Part shown: positions 24,804 through 32,675 of the stretch, piece by piece
How positions within the stretch are numbered: the first letter of the stretch is position 1
How the letters are laid out: every line of letters begins with the position of its first letter
DNA from: an uncultured Phascolarctobacterium sp.
Lineage (GTDB): Bacteria > Bacillota > Negativicutes > Acidaminococcales > Acidaminococcaceae
Assembly (NCBI RefSeq): GCF_900753045.1
Contig: NZ_CAADXO010000049.1
Span: forward strand, 1-43,541
Length of the DNA: 43,541 bases
Direction: 5' to 3'
Position numbers and translations under genes: made by a program
Notes under the pieces: generated by a model
What the model was told of the DNA's origin: nothing
What the model saw: only the letters and a program-made list of their open reading frames with translations
Database searches by the model: none

Positions 24804-24837
24804 AAGCGGTACTGGTAAGTCTGGTGCCGCTTTTTCA
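24804..24837 (+). terminator. Terminator after the GerMN gene
   Basis: AAGCGGTAC / GTGCCGCTT stem with one G-U pair and TTTTT. Confidence 0.82.
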
Positions 24838-24893
24838 AATTATTGATTACTATGGCAGGTGTTTTTTCCTGCCAAATGTGAGGAGAGTTGGTT

Positions 24894-25367
24894 ATGGAAA
24901 TTTATTTGCAGGACAGCGCTGCAACAGAAGCCTTGGGAAGGATTTTGGGCAAGCATGCAGCAAGCGGTGACGTTTTCTGCCTGAGCGGCGACCTTGGCGC
25001 AGGCAAAACGCTGCTCAGCCGCGGTGTTGCTGTAGCCTTGGGAGCATCTGCGGAGGAGGTCAACAGCCCTACCTTTGCTATCATGAATGTCTATCAGGGG
25101 CGTGAGCTGGAAATACGGCATTTTGATTTATATCGCCTCAACCGTCCGGAGGAGCTGGAGGATATAGGCTTTGAGGAATATGCCGGAGGCGATGGCGTAA
25201 CATTGATTGAATGGGCTGAGCTGTTCAAGGAGGAGCTGCCGGAGGAATATCTGCAGATTACTTTGCTGCACGATGGTGAAGGCCGGCGTGCTGTGCTGCA
25301 GGCTCAGGGCGAAAGATATGAAAAACTGCTGCAGGAGGTAGAAGAAGATGCTGACTTTGGCAATTGA
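24894..25367 (+). CDS. tsaE: tRNA threonylcarbamoyladenosine biosynthesis ATPase TsaE
   Basis: A 157-residue P-loop protein that drives catalytic turnover of the TsaB-TsaD complex in t6A37 formation. Walker A is GDLGAGKTLLSRG; other family motifs are VNSPTFAIMNVY, HFDLYRLNRPEELEDIG and VTLIEWAE. ATG 24894 has AGGAGAG 6-7 bases upstream; the TTG at 24888 lies on the RBS and is rejected. The 3' end overlaps tsaB by 20 bases, starting the tsaE-tsaB-rimI-tsaD run. Confidence 0.95.
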   Translation: MEIYLQDSAATEALGRILGKHAASGDVFCLSGDLGAGKTLLSRGVAVALGASAEEVNSPTFAIMNVYQGRELEIRHFDLYRLNRPEELEDIGFEEYAGGDGVTLIEWAELFKEELPEEYLQITLLHDGEGRRAVLQAQGERYEKLLQEVEEDADFGN

Positions 25368-26043
25368 TACGGCCACCAAGGTGTGCACGATTGCTTTATG
25401 CCGTGATAAGGAAATTTTAGCTGAATATACGATAAATATGGGGATGACACACAGTGAAGGCTTACTGCCGCAATTAGACCAGCTGCTGCAGCGTACCGGC
25501 GTACAAAAGCAGGATATCGAGCTTTTGGCTGTCAGCATGGGACCGGGCTCCTTTACCGGTCTGCGTATCGGTCTGGCAACGGCGGAGGCAATGGCCTACA
25601 GTTGGCAGTGCTGCCTGCACGGAGTAGATACTTTAAAGGCTATGGCCTATAATATTCAGCTCGAAGGCAAGGTGCTGTCACCGGTGCTGGATGCGCAAAA
25701 GGGCAATTTTTATCAGGCCTTATACGAATGGCGTAACGGTGAGCTTGTAGAGCTGGCGCCTGTTGAGGTTGTCAGTGCGGAAAAAGCGTTGGAAAGAATT
25801 GCCTTGCAGGGAACGCCTGCTTTGCTTTTGGGTGAGTGTACCAAGCTTGCGAAAAACGGTCTGCCTGATTTTATCAGCGTGGCATCGGAAGCATTGCGTA
25901 TGCCCAAAGGCAGCTCTGTAGCATTGGCTGCCTTGGCGGAATTTGATGCAGAAAACGATAAGAAAATTTTTGGTTTGGAGCCATACTATATCAGAAGATC
26001 GGAGGCTGAGGAATTGTGGGAGAAGAAGCACAAGCAACAATAA
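25348..26043 (+). CDS. tsaB: tRNA threonylcarbamoyladenosine biosynthesis protein TsaB
   Basis: A 231-residue ASKHA-fold protein that is the partner and scaffold of TsaD. It has the N-terminal LAIDTATKVCTIAL strand pair and the family signature SMGPGSFTGLRIGLATAE, followed by the HGVDTLKAMA segment. GGAGGTAG precedes ATG 25348 inside the tsaE gene. It overlaps rimI by 28 bases, so it is tightly coupled to both neighbours. Confidence 0.95.
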   Translation: MLTLAIDTATKVCTIALCRDKEILAEYTINMGMTHSEGLLPQLDQLLQRTGVQKQDIELLAVSMGPGSFTGLRIGLATAEAMAYSWQCCLHGVDTLKAMAYNIQLEGKVLSPVLDAQKGNFYQALYEWRNGELVELAPVEVVSAEKALERIALQGTPALLLGECTKLAKNGLPDFISVASEALRMPKGSSVALAALAEFDAENDKKIFGLEPYYIRRSEAEELWEKKHKQQ

Positions 26044-26492
26044 GCTTCAGAGCAATGACGGAAGCGGATATTCCTGCTTTGGTTGCTATAGAGGCACAAT
26101 CCTTTTATGATGCCTGGAATGAAAATATGCTGCGCAATGAAATAGCGAACGAGCTGACTACTTATCTGGTAATGGAATGTGCCGGCAAGCTCGTCGGTTA
26201 TGCTGGCTTCTGGCTGGTGGCAGGCGAAGCGCAGATTACCCGTGTGGCTGTTGCGGATGAAGAACGCGGCCAGGGCTATGGCACGCGTCTGACGGCAGCG
26301 TTGGTCAACAAGGCCTGGGAGCTTGGCGCTACAGCTATGACGCTGGAGGTGCGCGAGGGAAATATTGCCGCACAGAAGGTTTATCTGACCTGTGGCTTTG
26401 CCAGCGAAGGTATTCGTCCGAATTATTACGAAGACAATCATGAAAATGCAGTTATAATGTGGCTGTATAAAGAAGGAGCAGGCCATGAATAA
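26016..26492 (+). CDS. rimI: Ribosomal protein S18 alanine N-acetyltransferase RimI
   Basis: A 158-residue GNAT acetyltransferase. The acetyl-CoA-binding loop is VADEERGQGYGTRL, and ITRVAV and LEVREGNIAAQKVYLTCGF are characteristic of RimI, with the terminal NYYEDNHENAVIMW also typical. The substrate in other bacteria is the N-terminus of S18, though many RimI act more broadly. The start is GTG 26016 with TGAGG five bases upstream, inside the end of tsaB. It overlaps tsaD by eight bases. Confidence 0.93.
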   Translation: MGEEAQATISFRAMTEADIPALVAIEAQSFYDAWNENMLRNEIANELTTYLVMECAGKLVGYAGFWLVAGEAQITRVAVADEERGQGYGTRLTAALVNKAWELGATAMTLEVREGNIAAQKVYLTCGFASEGIRPNYYEDNHENAVIMWLYKEGAGHE

Positions 26493-27507
26493 AGAGCAGA
26501 AGGATGTATATATTTTAGGTATTGAAAGCAGCTGTGATGAAACTGCGGCTGCTGTAGTAAAGAACGGGCGTGAGGTACTGAGCAATATTATTTCCTCACA
26601 AATCGTTATTCACCGCAAATTCGGCGGCGTTGTGCCGGAAATTGCTTCGCGTAAGCATATCGAGAATATTATGCCTGTTATCGATGAGGCTTTATCTCAG
26701 GCAGGCGTCGGCATGGAGCAGATAGATGCTGTTGCCGTTACCTACGGACCTGGTCTGGTTGGCGCGCTGCTTGTCGGCCTTTCGGCTGCCAAGGCGCTGG
26801 CCTGGGCAACGGATAAACCGTTGATAGGTGTCAACCATCTTGAAGGTCACGTATTTGCCAACTTTTTGGCAGACAGCGAGCTGAAGCCGCCGTTCATGGC
26901 GCTGGTTGTCAGCGGCGGACATACGGCACTGCTGAAGGTTACCGGCTATAACAGCTTTGAGCTTTTGGGACAGACTCGTGATGATGCTGCAGGTGAAGCC
27001 TTCGACAAAATTGCCCGTGTTATGGGATTGCCTTATCCCGGCGGTCCGGAAATTGAGCGTCTGGCATTGGGCGGCAATGACCATGCTATTGATTTTCCGG
27101 TAGCTCGTTTGGATAAGCCTTATGAATTCAGCTTCAGTGGTCTGAAATCTGCCGTAATCAATTATCTGCACAATCAGCAGCAGGCAGGACGTGAGGTGAA
27201 CCGCAGCGATGTTGCGGCATCCTTCCAGAGAGCTGTTGTTGATGCGCTTGTTAAGGAAGCAGTGCATGCTATGCAGTATACAGGTTACAACAAAATTGTG
27301 CTGGCCGGCGGTGTTTCTGCCAACAAAACCTTGCAGAATACATTGGCAAAGGCTATGGAGGAGATTGGTGCCCAACTGGTGCATCCAACACCGATTTTGT
27401 GTACCGATAATGCTGTAATGATTGCCTGCCGCGGTTATTTTATGTATCAGGCCGGTAGCTTCAGTCCATTGGACTTAAACGCTAATCCATCTTTGAAATT
27501 AGGCTAA
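26485..27507 (+). CDS. tsaD: tRNA N6-adenosine threonylcarbamoyltransferase TsaD
   Basis: A 340-residue catalytic subunit that transfers the threonylcarbamoyl group to A37 of ANN-decoding tRNAs. Metal ligands are in NHLEGH (His118 and His122) and the late DNAVMIA Asp. ESSCDETAAAVV, VTYGPGLVGALLVG, VSGGHTALL and LAGGVSANKTLQ are family hallmarks. GGAGCAGG precedes ATG 26485. It is the last gene of the t6A cluster; the gap that follows holds the DnaA-box-like repeats rather than an obvious T-tailed terminator. Confidence 0.97.
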   Translation: MNKEQKDVYILGIESSCDETAAAVVKNGREVLSNIISSQIVIHRKFGGVVPEIASRKHIENIMPVIDEALSQAGVGMEQIDAVAVTYGPGLVGALLVGLSAAKALAWATDKPLIGVNHLEGHVFANFLADSELKPPFMALVVSGGHTALLKVTGYNSFELLGQTRDDAAGEAFDKIARVMGLPYPGGPEIERLALGGNDHAIDFPVARLDKPYEFSFSGLKSAVINYLHNQQQAGREVNRSDVAASFQRAVVDALVKEAVHAMQYTGYNKIVLAGGVSANKTLQNTLAKAMEEIGAQLVHPTPILCTDNAVMIACRGYFMYQAGSFSPLDLNANPSLKLG

Positions 27508-27534
27508 ACAAGTGTCTTTTAAAGTGCATAAGCC

Positions 27535-27648
27535 TGTGGATATTGTGGATAAACGGGCAATATCCACATATAAACGCATTACTGTTGTGGAAAAGCTTGT
27601 GGATATAGTGGATAAAATAGTGGATTAATCAGATAAAGCTGTGGAAAG
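27535..27648. repeat. Cluster of eight DnaA-box-like 9-mers
   Basis: Variants of TGTGGATAA (reverse of TTATCCACA): 27535 TGTGGATAT, 27544 TGTGGATAA (perfect), 27560 on the minus strand (ATATCCACA), 27586 TGTGGAAAA, 27598 TGTGGATAT, 27607 AGTGGATAA, 27619 AGTGGATTA, 27640 TGTGGAAAG. Seven face one way. Boxes 1-3 also create a perfect 10-bp inverted repeat (27536-27545 with 27558-27567). It lies in the 168-base gap between tsaD and the kinase gene. Confidence 0.7.
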
Positions 27649-27675
27649 GACAACAGCAGGAAGAAGAGGGGAAAC

Positions 27676-29067
27676 ATGTTGAGCAATTTAACAGCAGAAC
27701 AAAGAAACAGTTTACAAGCTATGCCACAGGTACTCGGTCTGGCGGCAGATATAGCACATGCTGCTGTGACGATTTATCTGCCGGGAGAGAATAAAAAGTT
27801 TTTTAATGTTTATAAGCAGGAGCAGCCGATGACACAGGTCGGTAATGTGCGTCCCGATATGACGGGCCGGCGTGTACGTGCGGTTGAAGAGCCGCTCGTT
27901 GCGCGTGTGCTGCAGAAAAACGTGCCTGTGAACGGCAAGCGTGAATGGGCTTTGGGCATGTTCAACAGTTTGAAGGTTTTTCCTTTGCGCGACAGCCGCG
28001 GACATTGCTACGGTGCCGTCAGCTTTGAAAGTGCTGCTCCCGATGATATTATTATTGCTCAGTCGCTGGAGCTTTTGTGCAATCTGCGCCAGGATGTCAG
28101 CAATAACAGCAACTATCAGCGACTGCGGCCTTCTGACGGCATTATGGTAGTAGATGCCAACAGAGTGATTGTTGCTGCCAATAACCGTGCGCGTCATATG
28201 TTTGATGTTATGGATATTTCTCATCTTGTCGGCTGCCGTACCAACGATGTTGCTATCAATTGGCCGCTGGTCGGTATGGTTATGGAAACAGGCACGGCGG
28301 AAAGCAAGGAATTTACGATGCATGGCATTTTGCTTTCCATACGTATTCTGCCGGTAATTCCCAGGCCGAAGGCCGGTTGTGCTATTGTTATTTTGCAAGA
28401 CATTACCGAGCTGCGCAAAAAGGACGAGGAGCTGCTGATAAAATCTGTCGTAATTAAAGAGATTCATCACCGTGTAAAAAATAATCTGCAGACTATTGCC
28501 AGTCTGCTGCGTCTGCAGGAGCGTCGCGCACAGTGTGACGAAACCAAAATAGTTCTGCGTGACTGCGTCAACAGAGTCAACAGTATTGCTATTGTGCATG
28601 AGTATCTTTCGCAGCAGGATACCGGTCTGATAGATGTCGGTAAGGTGGCCAAGGGAATTTATCAGGCGATTATCAGCAGCATGCTGCATCCGGAATTTAT
28701 CCTGCATGCCGATTTCAAAGCAGATCCTGTACAGCTGCCGTCTGATAAGGCAACAAGCATCGCTTTGATTCTCAACGAATTATTGCAGAATACTATAGAA
28801 CATGCTTACGAAGGCCGGATGAGCGGCAGCCTTAAGGTGCGCTTTGCGGAAGAAAGCAAGCGTTATGTTTTGTCAATTGCCGATGACGGTGTAGGCCTTC
28901 CGGAAGGCTTTTCATTAAACAGCAGCCGTCAAAGCTTAGGACTGAAAATCATCAAGACTATGGCGGAAGCAGACCTGCAGGGAAGCTTTAGCTTGACGAA
29001 TCGTGAGGATGGCGGTACACTTGCATTAGTAACAATTCCAAAAGGGGGGCTGGAAGATGTTAAATAA
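27676..29067 (+). CDS. pdtaS: Sensor histidine kinase of the PdtaS/EutW type
   Basis: A 463-residue soluble kinase with no membrane segment. An N-terminal GAF-like sensor region (H_kinase_N, about 1-150) and a PAS-like region (about 155-250) precede the HisKA_2 phosphoacceptor helix EIHHRVKNNLQTIASLLRL (His264/His265) and an ATPase domain with LILNELLQNTIEHAYEG (N-box) and ADDGVGLPEGF (G-box). This HisKA_2 type typically pairs with ANTAR regulators, and one is encoded next door, overlapping by 11 bases. GAGGGGAAAC precedes ATG 27676. The signal it senses is unknown; a cytoplasmic small ligand is most likely. The symbol follows the mycobacterial orthologue type. Confidence 0.9.
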   Translation: MLSNLTAEQRNSLQAMPQVLGLAADIAHAAVTIYLPGENKKFFNVYKQEQPMTQVGNVRPDMTGRRVRAVEEPLVARVLQKNVPVNGKREWALGMFNSLKVFPLRDSRGHCYGAVSFESAAPDDIIIAQSLELLCNLRQDVSNNSNYQRLRPSDGIMVVDANRVIVAANNRARHMFDVMDISHLVGCRTNDVAINWPLVGMVMETGTAESKEFTMHGILLSIRILPVIPRPKAGCAIVILQDITELRKKDEELLIKSVVIKEIHHRVKNNLQTIASLLRLQERRAQCDETKIVLRDCVNRVNSIAIVHEYLSQQDTGLIDVGKVAKGIYQAIISSMLHPEFILHADFKADPVQLPSDKATSIALILNELLQNTIEHAYEGRMSGSLKVRFAEESKRYVLSIADDGVGLPEGFSLNSSRQSLGLKIIKTMAEADLQGSFSLTNREDGGTLALVTIPKGGLEDVK

Positions 29068-29644
29068 ACTGAGAATATTATTGGCAGATGATGAAGCTAT
29101 TTTGCGTCTTGATTTGCGTGAAATGCTGGCGGATGCCGGTCATGAAATAGTAGGCGAAGCTGCCAACGGACAGGAAGCAGTAAAGCTGGCTAAAGAATTA
29201 AAGCCTGATTTTATTATCATGGACGTAAAAATGCCGATTATGGACGGTATTACCGCAGCAAAAATTATTGCTGCCGATAATATTGCTCCGGTATTGCTGC
29301 TGACAGCTTACAGTCAGCAGGATATTGTTGAGAAAGCATCGGATGCAGGCGTTATCGCTTATCTGGTTAAGCCTGTACGCGAGGAACAGCTTTTCCCGGC
29401 AATGGAGATTGCGGCCAAACGCTTTCAGGAAATGCATAAACTTAATCTGGAGCTTGATAAGCTGAAGGAAAGCCTGGAGACACGTAAGCTGCTGGACCGT
29501 GCCAAGGGTATCCTGATGGCAGCGCACGGAATGACGGAGCAGGAAGCATACCGTAAGATGCAGCAGTTCAGTATGGCCAAGCGCATCAGCTTAAAGGAGC
29601 TGGCGGAAAGCATTATTGCAGCTGCGGCCAAAAGACAACAATGA
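29057..29644 (+). CDS. pdtaR: Response regulator with ANTAR RNA-binding domain (PdtaR-type)
   Basis: A 195-residue regulator. The receiver domain (about 1-120) has the acidic pocket ADDEA, phosphoacceptor Asp56 in FIIMDVKMP, and the conserved Thr and Lys in LLTAYSQQ and YLVKPV. A coiled linker (about 125-140) leads to an ANTAR domain with DRAKGILMAAHGMTEQEAY and the terminal ISLKELAESII helix. ANTAR proteins bind paired hexaloop hairpins in nascent RNA and prevent termination. AAGGGGGG precedes ATG 29057. With the kinase it forms a complete post-transcriptional two-component system. I did not identify its RNA targets in this window. Confidence 0.95.
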   Translation: MLNKLRILLADDEAILRLDLREMLADAGHEIVGEAANGQEAVKLAKELKPDFIIMDVKMPIMDGITAAKIIAADNIAPVLLLTAYSQQDIVEKASDAGVIAYLVKPVREEQLFPAMEIAAKRFQEMHKLNLELDKLKESLETRKLLDRAKGILMAAHGMTEQEAYRKMQQFSMAKRISLKELAESIIAAAAKRQQ

Positions 29645-29650
29645 GCTGAA

Positions 29651-29677
29651 AGGGCAGTGTGAACTGCTCTTTTTTTG
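29651..29677 (+). terminator. Terminator of the kinase-ANTAR operon
   Basis: AGGGCAGT / ACTGCTCT stem with one G-U pair and a GTGA loop region, followed by TTTTTT, directly after the stop. Confidence 0.8.
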
Positions 29678-29757
29678 TGCCCAAGCAAAAATTTGAGCCT
29701 GCGAAGCAAAAAAACAGGGCGCTGAAGCGGAATTTTGAGGGCGTGAAGCAGAAATTG
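29678..29757. repeat. Degenerate 20-22 bp tandem repeats
   Basis: Three or four imperfect units of the form G(A/G)GC-rich block, GAAGC, then an A/T tail: GAGCCTGCGAAGC (29695), GGGCGCTGAAGC (29717) and GAGGGCGTGAAGC (29737), with a shorter GCCCAAGC unit at 29679. They fill the spacer between the ANTAR operon and the groESL promoter. No coding frame explains them. Confidence 0.45.
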
Positions 29758-29789
29758 CGACAAATTTGTAAAAAACAGCGAAAAAGTAC

Positions 29790-29817
29790 TTGCAAATTTT
29801 CCTAATATGGATATAAT
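29790..29817 (+). promoter_or_regulatory. groESL promoter
   Basis: TTGCAA (29790-29795), 16-base spacer, TATAAT (29812-29817). The CIRCE operator starts 12 bases further on, covering the transcription start. Confidence 0.8.
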
Positions 29818-29828
29818 AAGAATTGTGG

Positions 29829-29855
29829 TTAGCACTCAGAGTAAATGAGTGCTAA
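29829..29855. promoter_or_regulatory. CIRCE operator (HrcA binding site)
   Basis: Perfect TTAGCACTC, nine-base spacer, GAGTGCTAA. This is the HrcA repressor site for heat-shock control of groESL. Confidence 0.98.
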
Positions 29856-29912
29856 TAACAAAGAAGCAAATTACTCTCACGTAAGTAAGAATACTCGAAA
29901 GGGGTTATAAAA

Positions 29913-30203
29913 ATGTTAAAACCATTAGCTGATCATGTAATTGTAGAGGTTGTAGAAGTAGAAGAAAAAACTGCCAGCGGCATTTTCCTGCCGGATACCG
30001 CAGTAAAAGAAAAACCGCAACAGGGCAAGGTTCTGGCTGTAGGCAGAGGCAAATACAGCGACAACGGCACTCTGATCAAACCCGAAGTTAAGGTTGGCGA
30101 TGAAGTTATCTTCGCAAAATACAGCGGAACTCCTGTTAAACATCAAGGTAAGGATTACTTGATTCTCAGTGAACGCGATATCTTAGCAACCATAGAAAAG
30201 TAA
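29913..30203 (+). CDS. groES: Co-chaperonin GroES
   Basis: A 96-residue GroES, the lid of the chaperonin chamber. It opens with LKPLADHVIVEVVEVEEKT, has the mobile loop TASGIFLPDTAVKEKPQQG and ends with KYSGTPVKHQGKDYLILSE in the usual order. AAAGGGG precedes ATG 29913. It is the first gene of the CIRCE-controlled operon with groEL 51 bases downstream. Confidence 0.98.
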   Translation: MLKPLADHVIVEVVEVEEKTASGIFLPDTAVKEKPQQGKVLAVGRGKYSDNGTLIKPEVKVGDEVIFAKYSGTPVKHQGKDYLILSERDILATIEK

Positions 30204-30254
30204 CATAAAAACTGTAATAAATTTGTAATTGATTTTTCAAAGGAGCGATATAAA

Positions 30255-31886
30255 ATGGCTAAACAAATTCTGTTTAATGAAGAAGCTCGTCGTAGCCTGG
30301 AGCGTGGCGTAAATGCTCTGGCTGACGCTGTAAAAGTAACCCTCGGTCCTAAAGGCCGTAACGTTGTACTGGAAAAGAAATTCGGTGCACCGACCATCAC
30401 CAATGACGGTGTAACCATTGCCCGCGACATCGAACTGGAAGATCCGTTTGAAAACATGGGCGCACAGCTGGTTAAAGAAGTATCCATCAAAACCAACGAT
30501 GTTGCCGGTGACGGCACCACCACTGCTACCGTTCTGGCACAGGCTATGATTAACGAAGGCATGCGCAACGTTGCTGCCGGTGCTAACCCGATGGTTCTGA
30601 AAAAAGGTATCAAAAAAGCAGTTGACGTACTGGTTGACGAACTGAAAAACGTTTCCCAAAAGGTTGAAACCAAGGCTGCAAAAGCACAGGTTGCTTCCAT
30701 CTCCGCAGCTGATGATGAAATCGGTAACCTGATTGCCGATGCTATGGAAAAAGTTGGCGACGACGGCGTTATCACTGTTGAAGAATCCAAGACCATGGAA
30801 ACTCATCTGGAAACCGTTGAAGGCATGCAATTCGACCGTGGCTACATTTCCCCGTACATGGCAACCGATGCTGACAAAATGGAAGCTGTACTGAGCAATC
30901 CGTACGTATTCATTACCGATAGAAAAATCACCATGATTGCTGACATTATGCCGGTTCTGGAAAAAGTTGTTCAAAACGGCGGCGAACTCTTAATCATCGC
31001 TGAGGATGTTGAAGGCGAAGCACTGGCAACCTTGGTTGTCAACAAACTGCGTGGCACCTTCAAAGCTGTTGCTGTTAAAGCTCCTGGCTTCGGCGATCGT
31101 CGTAAAGCAATGCTGCAAGATATCGCTACTCTGACCGGTGCAACCGTTATCAGTGAAGAAGTTGGCCGTAAGCTGGACAGCGCAAGCATGGCAGACCTTG
31201 GCCGCGCAGGCCAGGTTCGCGTAACCAAAGAGTTGACCACTATCGTTGACGGCTTGGGCGATAAAGAAGCTATTGCTGCACGTGTTGCTCAAATCCGTGC
31301 ACAAATTCCGGAAACCACTTCTGATTTCGATAAAGAAAAACTGCAAGAACGTCTGGCTAAACTGGCTGGTGGCGTAGCTGTTATCAAAGTCGGAGCTGCT
31401 ACCGAAGTTGAGCTGAAGGATAAAAAACTGCGCATTGAAGATGCTCTGAACGCTACCCGCGCTGCTGTTGCCGAAGGTATTGTTGCCGGCGGCGGTACTG
31501 CTCTGCTGCAAGTACAGCCTGCTCTGGCAAAAATCAAAGTTACCGGCGATGAAAAGACCGGCGTAGAAATTGTTAAACGCGCTATTGAAGAGCCTGTTCG
31601 TCAAATCGCTTACAACGCCGGTCTGGAAGGTGCTGTTATCGTTGATACCATTAAACGCAGCCGCAAAGGCTATGGCTTCAACGCTCTGACCGAAGAGTAT
31701 GTTGACATGATTGAAGCCGGTATCGTTGATCCGACTAAGGTTACCAGAAGCGCACTGCAAAATGCTGCAAGCATTGCTTCTATGGTTCTGACCACTGAAT
31801 CCATCGTAGCTGACAAACCTGCTAAGGAAGGCGCTGCTATGCCGGCAATGCCTCCGATGGGCGGCGGCATGCCCGGTATGATGTAA
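30255..31886 (+). CDS. groEL: Chaperonin GroEL
   Basis: A 543-residue Hsp60. The ATP-binding VTLGPKGRNVVLEK and DGTTTATVLAQ motifs are intact, including the catalytic Asp in AGDGTTTAT. The apical domain and the late EEPVRQIAYNAGLEG segment are normal, and the tail ends in the usual Gly/Met-rich GGGMPGMM. AAAGGAGCG precedes ATG 30255. Nothing suggests a specialised paralogue. Confidence 0.99.
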   Translation: MAKQILFNEEARRSLERGVNALADAVKVTLGPKGRNVVLEKKFGAPTITNDGVTIARDIELEDPFENMGAQLVKEVSIKTNDVAGDGTTTATVLAQAMINEGMRNVAAGANPMVLKKGIKKAVDVLVDELKNVSQKVETKAAKAQVASISAADDEIGNLIADAMEKVGDDGVITVEESKTMETHLETVEGMQFDRGYISPYMATDADKMEAVLSNPYVFITDRKITMIADIMPVLEKVVQNGGELLIIAEDVEGEALATLVVNKLRGTFKAVAVKAPGFGDRRKAMLQDIATLTGATVISEEVGRKLDSASMADLGRAGQVRVTKELTTIVDGLGDKEAIAARVAQIRAQIPETTSDFDKEKLQERLAKLAGGVAVIKVGAATEVELKDKKLRIEDALNATRAAVAEGIVAGGGTALLQVQPALAKIKVTGDEKTGVEIVKRAIEEPVRQIAYNAGLEGAVIVDTIKRSRKGYGFNALTEEYVDMIEAGIVDPTKVTRSALQNAASIASMVLTTESIVADKPAKEGAAMPAMPPMGGGMPGMM

Positions 31887-31938
31887 TCTGCAGACCGGAT
31901 GTCACAACAGTATAATATAGCTTGAGTAGGCTGTAGAT

Positions 31939-31980
31939 AGCACACTCTGTTACTGATTTGGTAGCAGGGTGTGCTTTTTT
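31939..31980 (+). terminator. groESL terminator
   Basis: AGCACAC / GTGTGCT base with an imperfect TCTGTTAC / GTAGCAGG extension, then TTTTTT. Confidence 0.85.
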
Positions 31981-32053
31981 GTTACAAAAAAGCTAACATA
32001 AAAAATTTTCTGGGCATTAGTGTATTCTAATTATGTTTTTTTGCTGGCAAATA

Positions 32054-32062
32054 TGCTATAAT
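32054..32062 (+). promoter_or_regulatory. Extended -10 promoter of the chromate transporter pair
   Basis: TGCTATAAT lies 35 bases before the first gene; no good -35 is seen, consistent with an extended -10 promoter. Confidence 0.5.
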
Positions 32063-32096
32063 AATTTCATTCTATAGACAGAAGGAGCTGTTGATA

Positions 32097-32663
32097 ATGG
32101 GTGAAGCTGCAGCCGAAAAAGATTTTTATTGGAAGCTGTTTAAATCAACCTTTATAATTAGTGCCTTTACCATCGGCGGTGGCTTTGTAATCATTCCGCT
32201 TTTGAAGGCAAAGTTTGTTGATGAATACAAATGGATGGATGATAAGGAAGCATTGAACCTTGTGGCTATTGCACAGTCTGCGCCGGGTGTTGTGGCAGCC
32301 AATGCTGCAATTAGCATGGGCTACAAGCTTGGCGGTATCCGCGGTACGCTTACTGCTTTGCTTGCAACTATTCTGCCGCCGCTGATTACCTTGAGCGTTA
32401 TTTCCTACGCTTATGATGCATTTGCACATAACCAGTATATTCAGCTGGTTTTGAAGGGCATGCAGTGCGGTGCAACGGCCATTATTATTAACGTTGCTAT
32501 TGACTTGCTCAAAAAAGAGCTGAAGAAAAAATTGGCCCTGCCGCTTTTGATTATTGTCGGTACCTTTATTGCCAATTATTTCTTTAATGTAAATCTGATG
32601 TATGCAGTCGTTGTAGATGCTGTTATCGGCTTCTTCCTGCTGCGTGACAAGAAGTACGCGTAA
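32097..32663 (+). CDS. Chromate transporter (CHR family), subunit 1
   Basis: A 188-residue short-chain CHR protein, half the length of classical ChrA. Family features: FTIGGGFVIIPLLKAKFVDEYKW near the N-terminus, AQSAPGVVAANAAISMGYKLGG, and later hydrophobic helices (about five to six). Short CHR proteins act as pairs, and the second half follows 12 bases downstream. ATG 32097 has AGGAG eight bases upstream; TTG 32091 is too close. Characterised members export chromate, but in organisms like this the physiological anion is unproven. Confidence 0.9.
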   Translation: MGEAAAEKDFYWKLFKSTFIISAFTIGGGFVIIPLLKAKFVDEYKWMDDKEALNLVAIAQSAPGVVAANAAISMGYKLGGIRGTLTALLATILPPLITLSVISYAYDAFAHNQYIQLVLKGMQCGATAIIINVAIDLLKKELKKKLALPLLIIVGTFIANYFFNVNLMYAVVVDAVIGFFLLRDKKYA

Positions 32664-32675
32664 GGAGGTAGCGAG

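Noticed and set aside
24854..24873. GGCAGG/CCTGCC hairpin before tsaE as a regulatory element
   Set aside because: Short stem with a T-rich loop and no T-tail; it is close to the preceding terminator and may be chance.
27535..27648. Chromosomal replication origin
   Set aside because: No dnaA, dnaN, rpmH, gyrB or AT-rich unwinding element nearby; a non-origin DnaA cluster is the stronger reading.
30237..31760. Long minus-strand open frames opposite groEL and other highly expressed genes
   Set aside because: They mirror the codon pattern of the real genes, lack RBSs and encode no recognisable domain.
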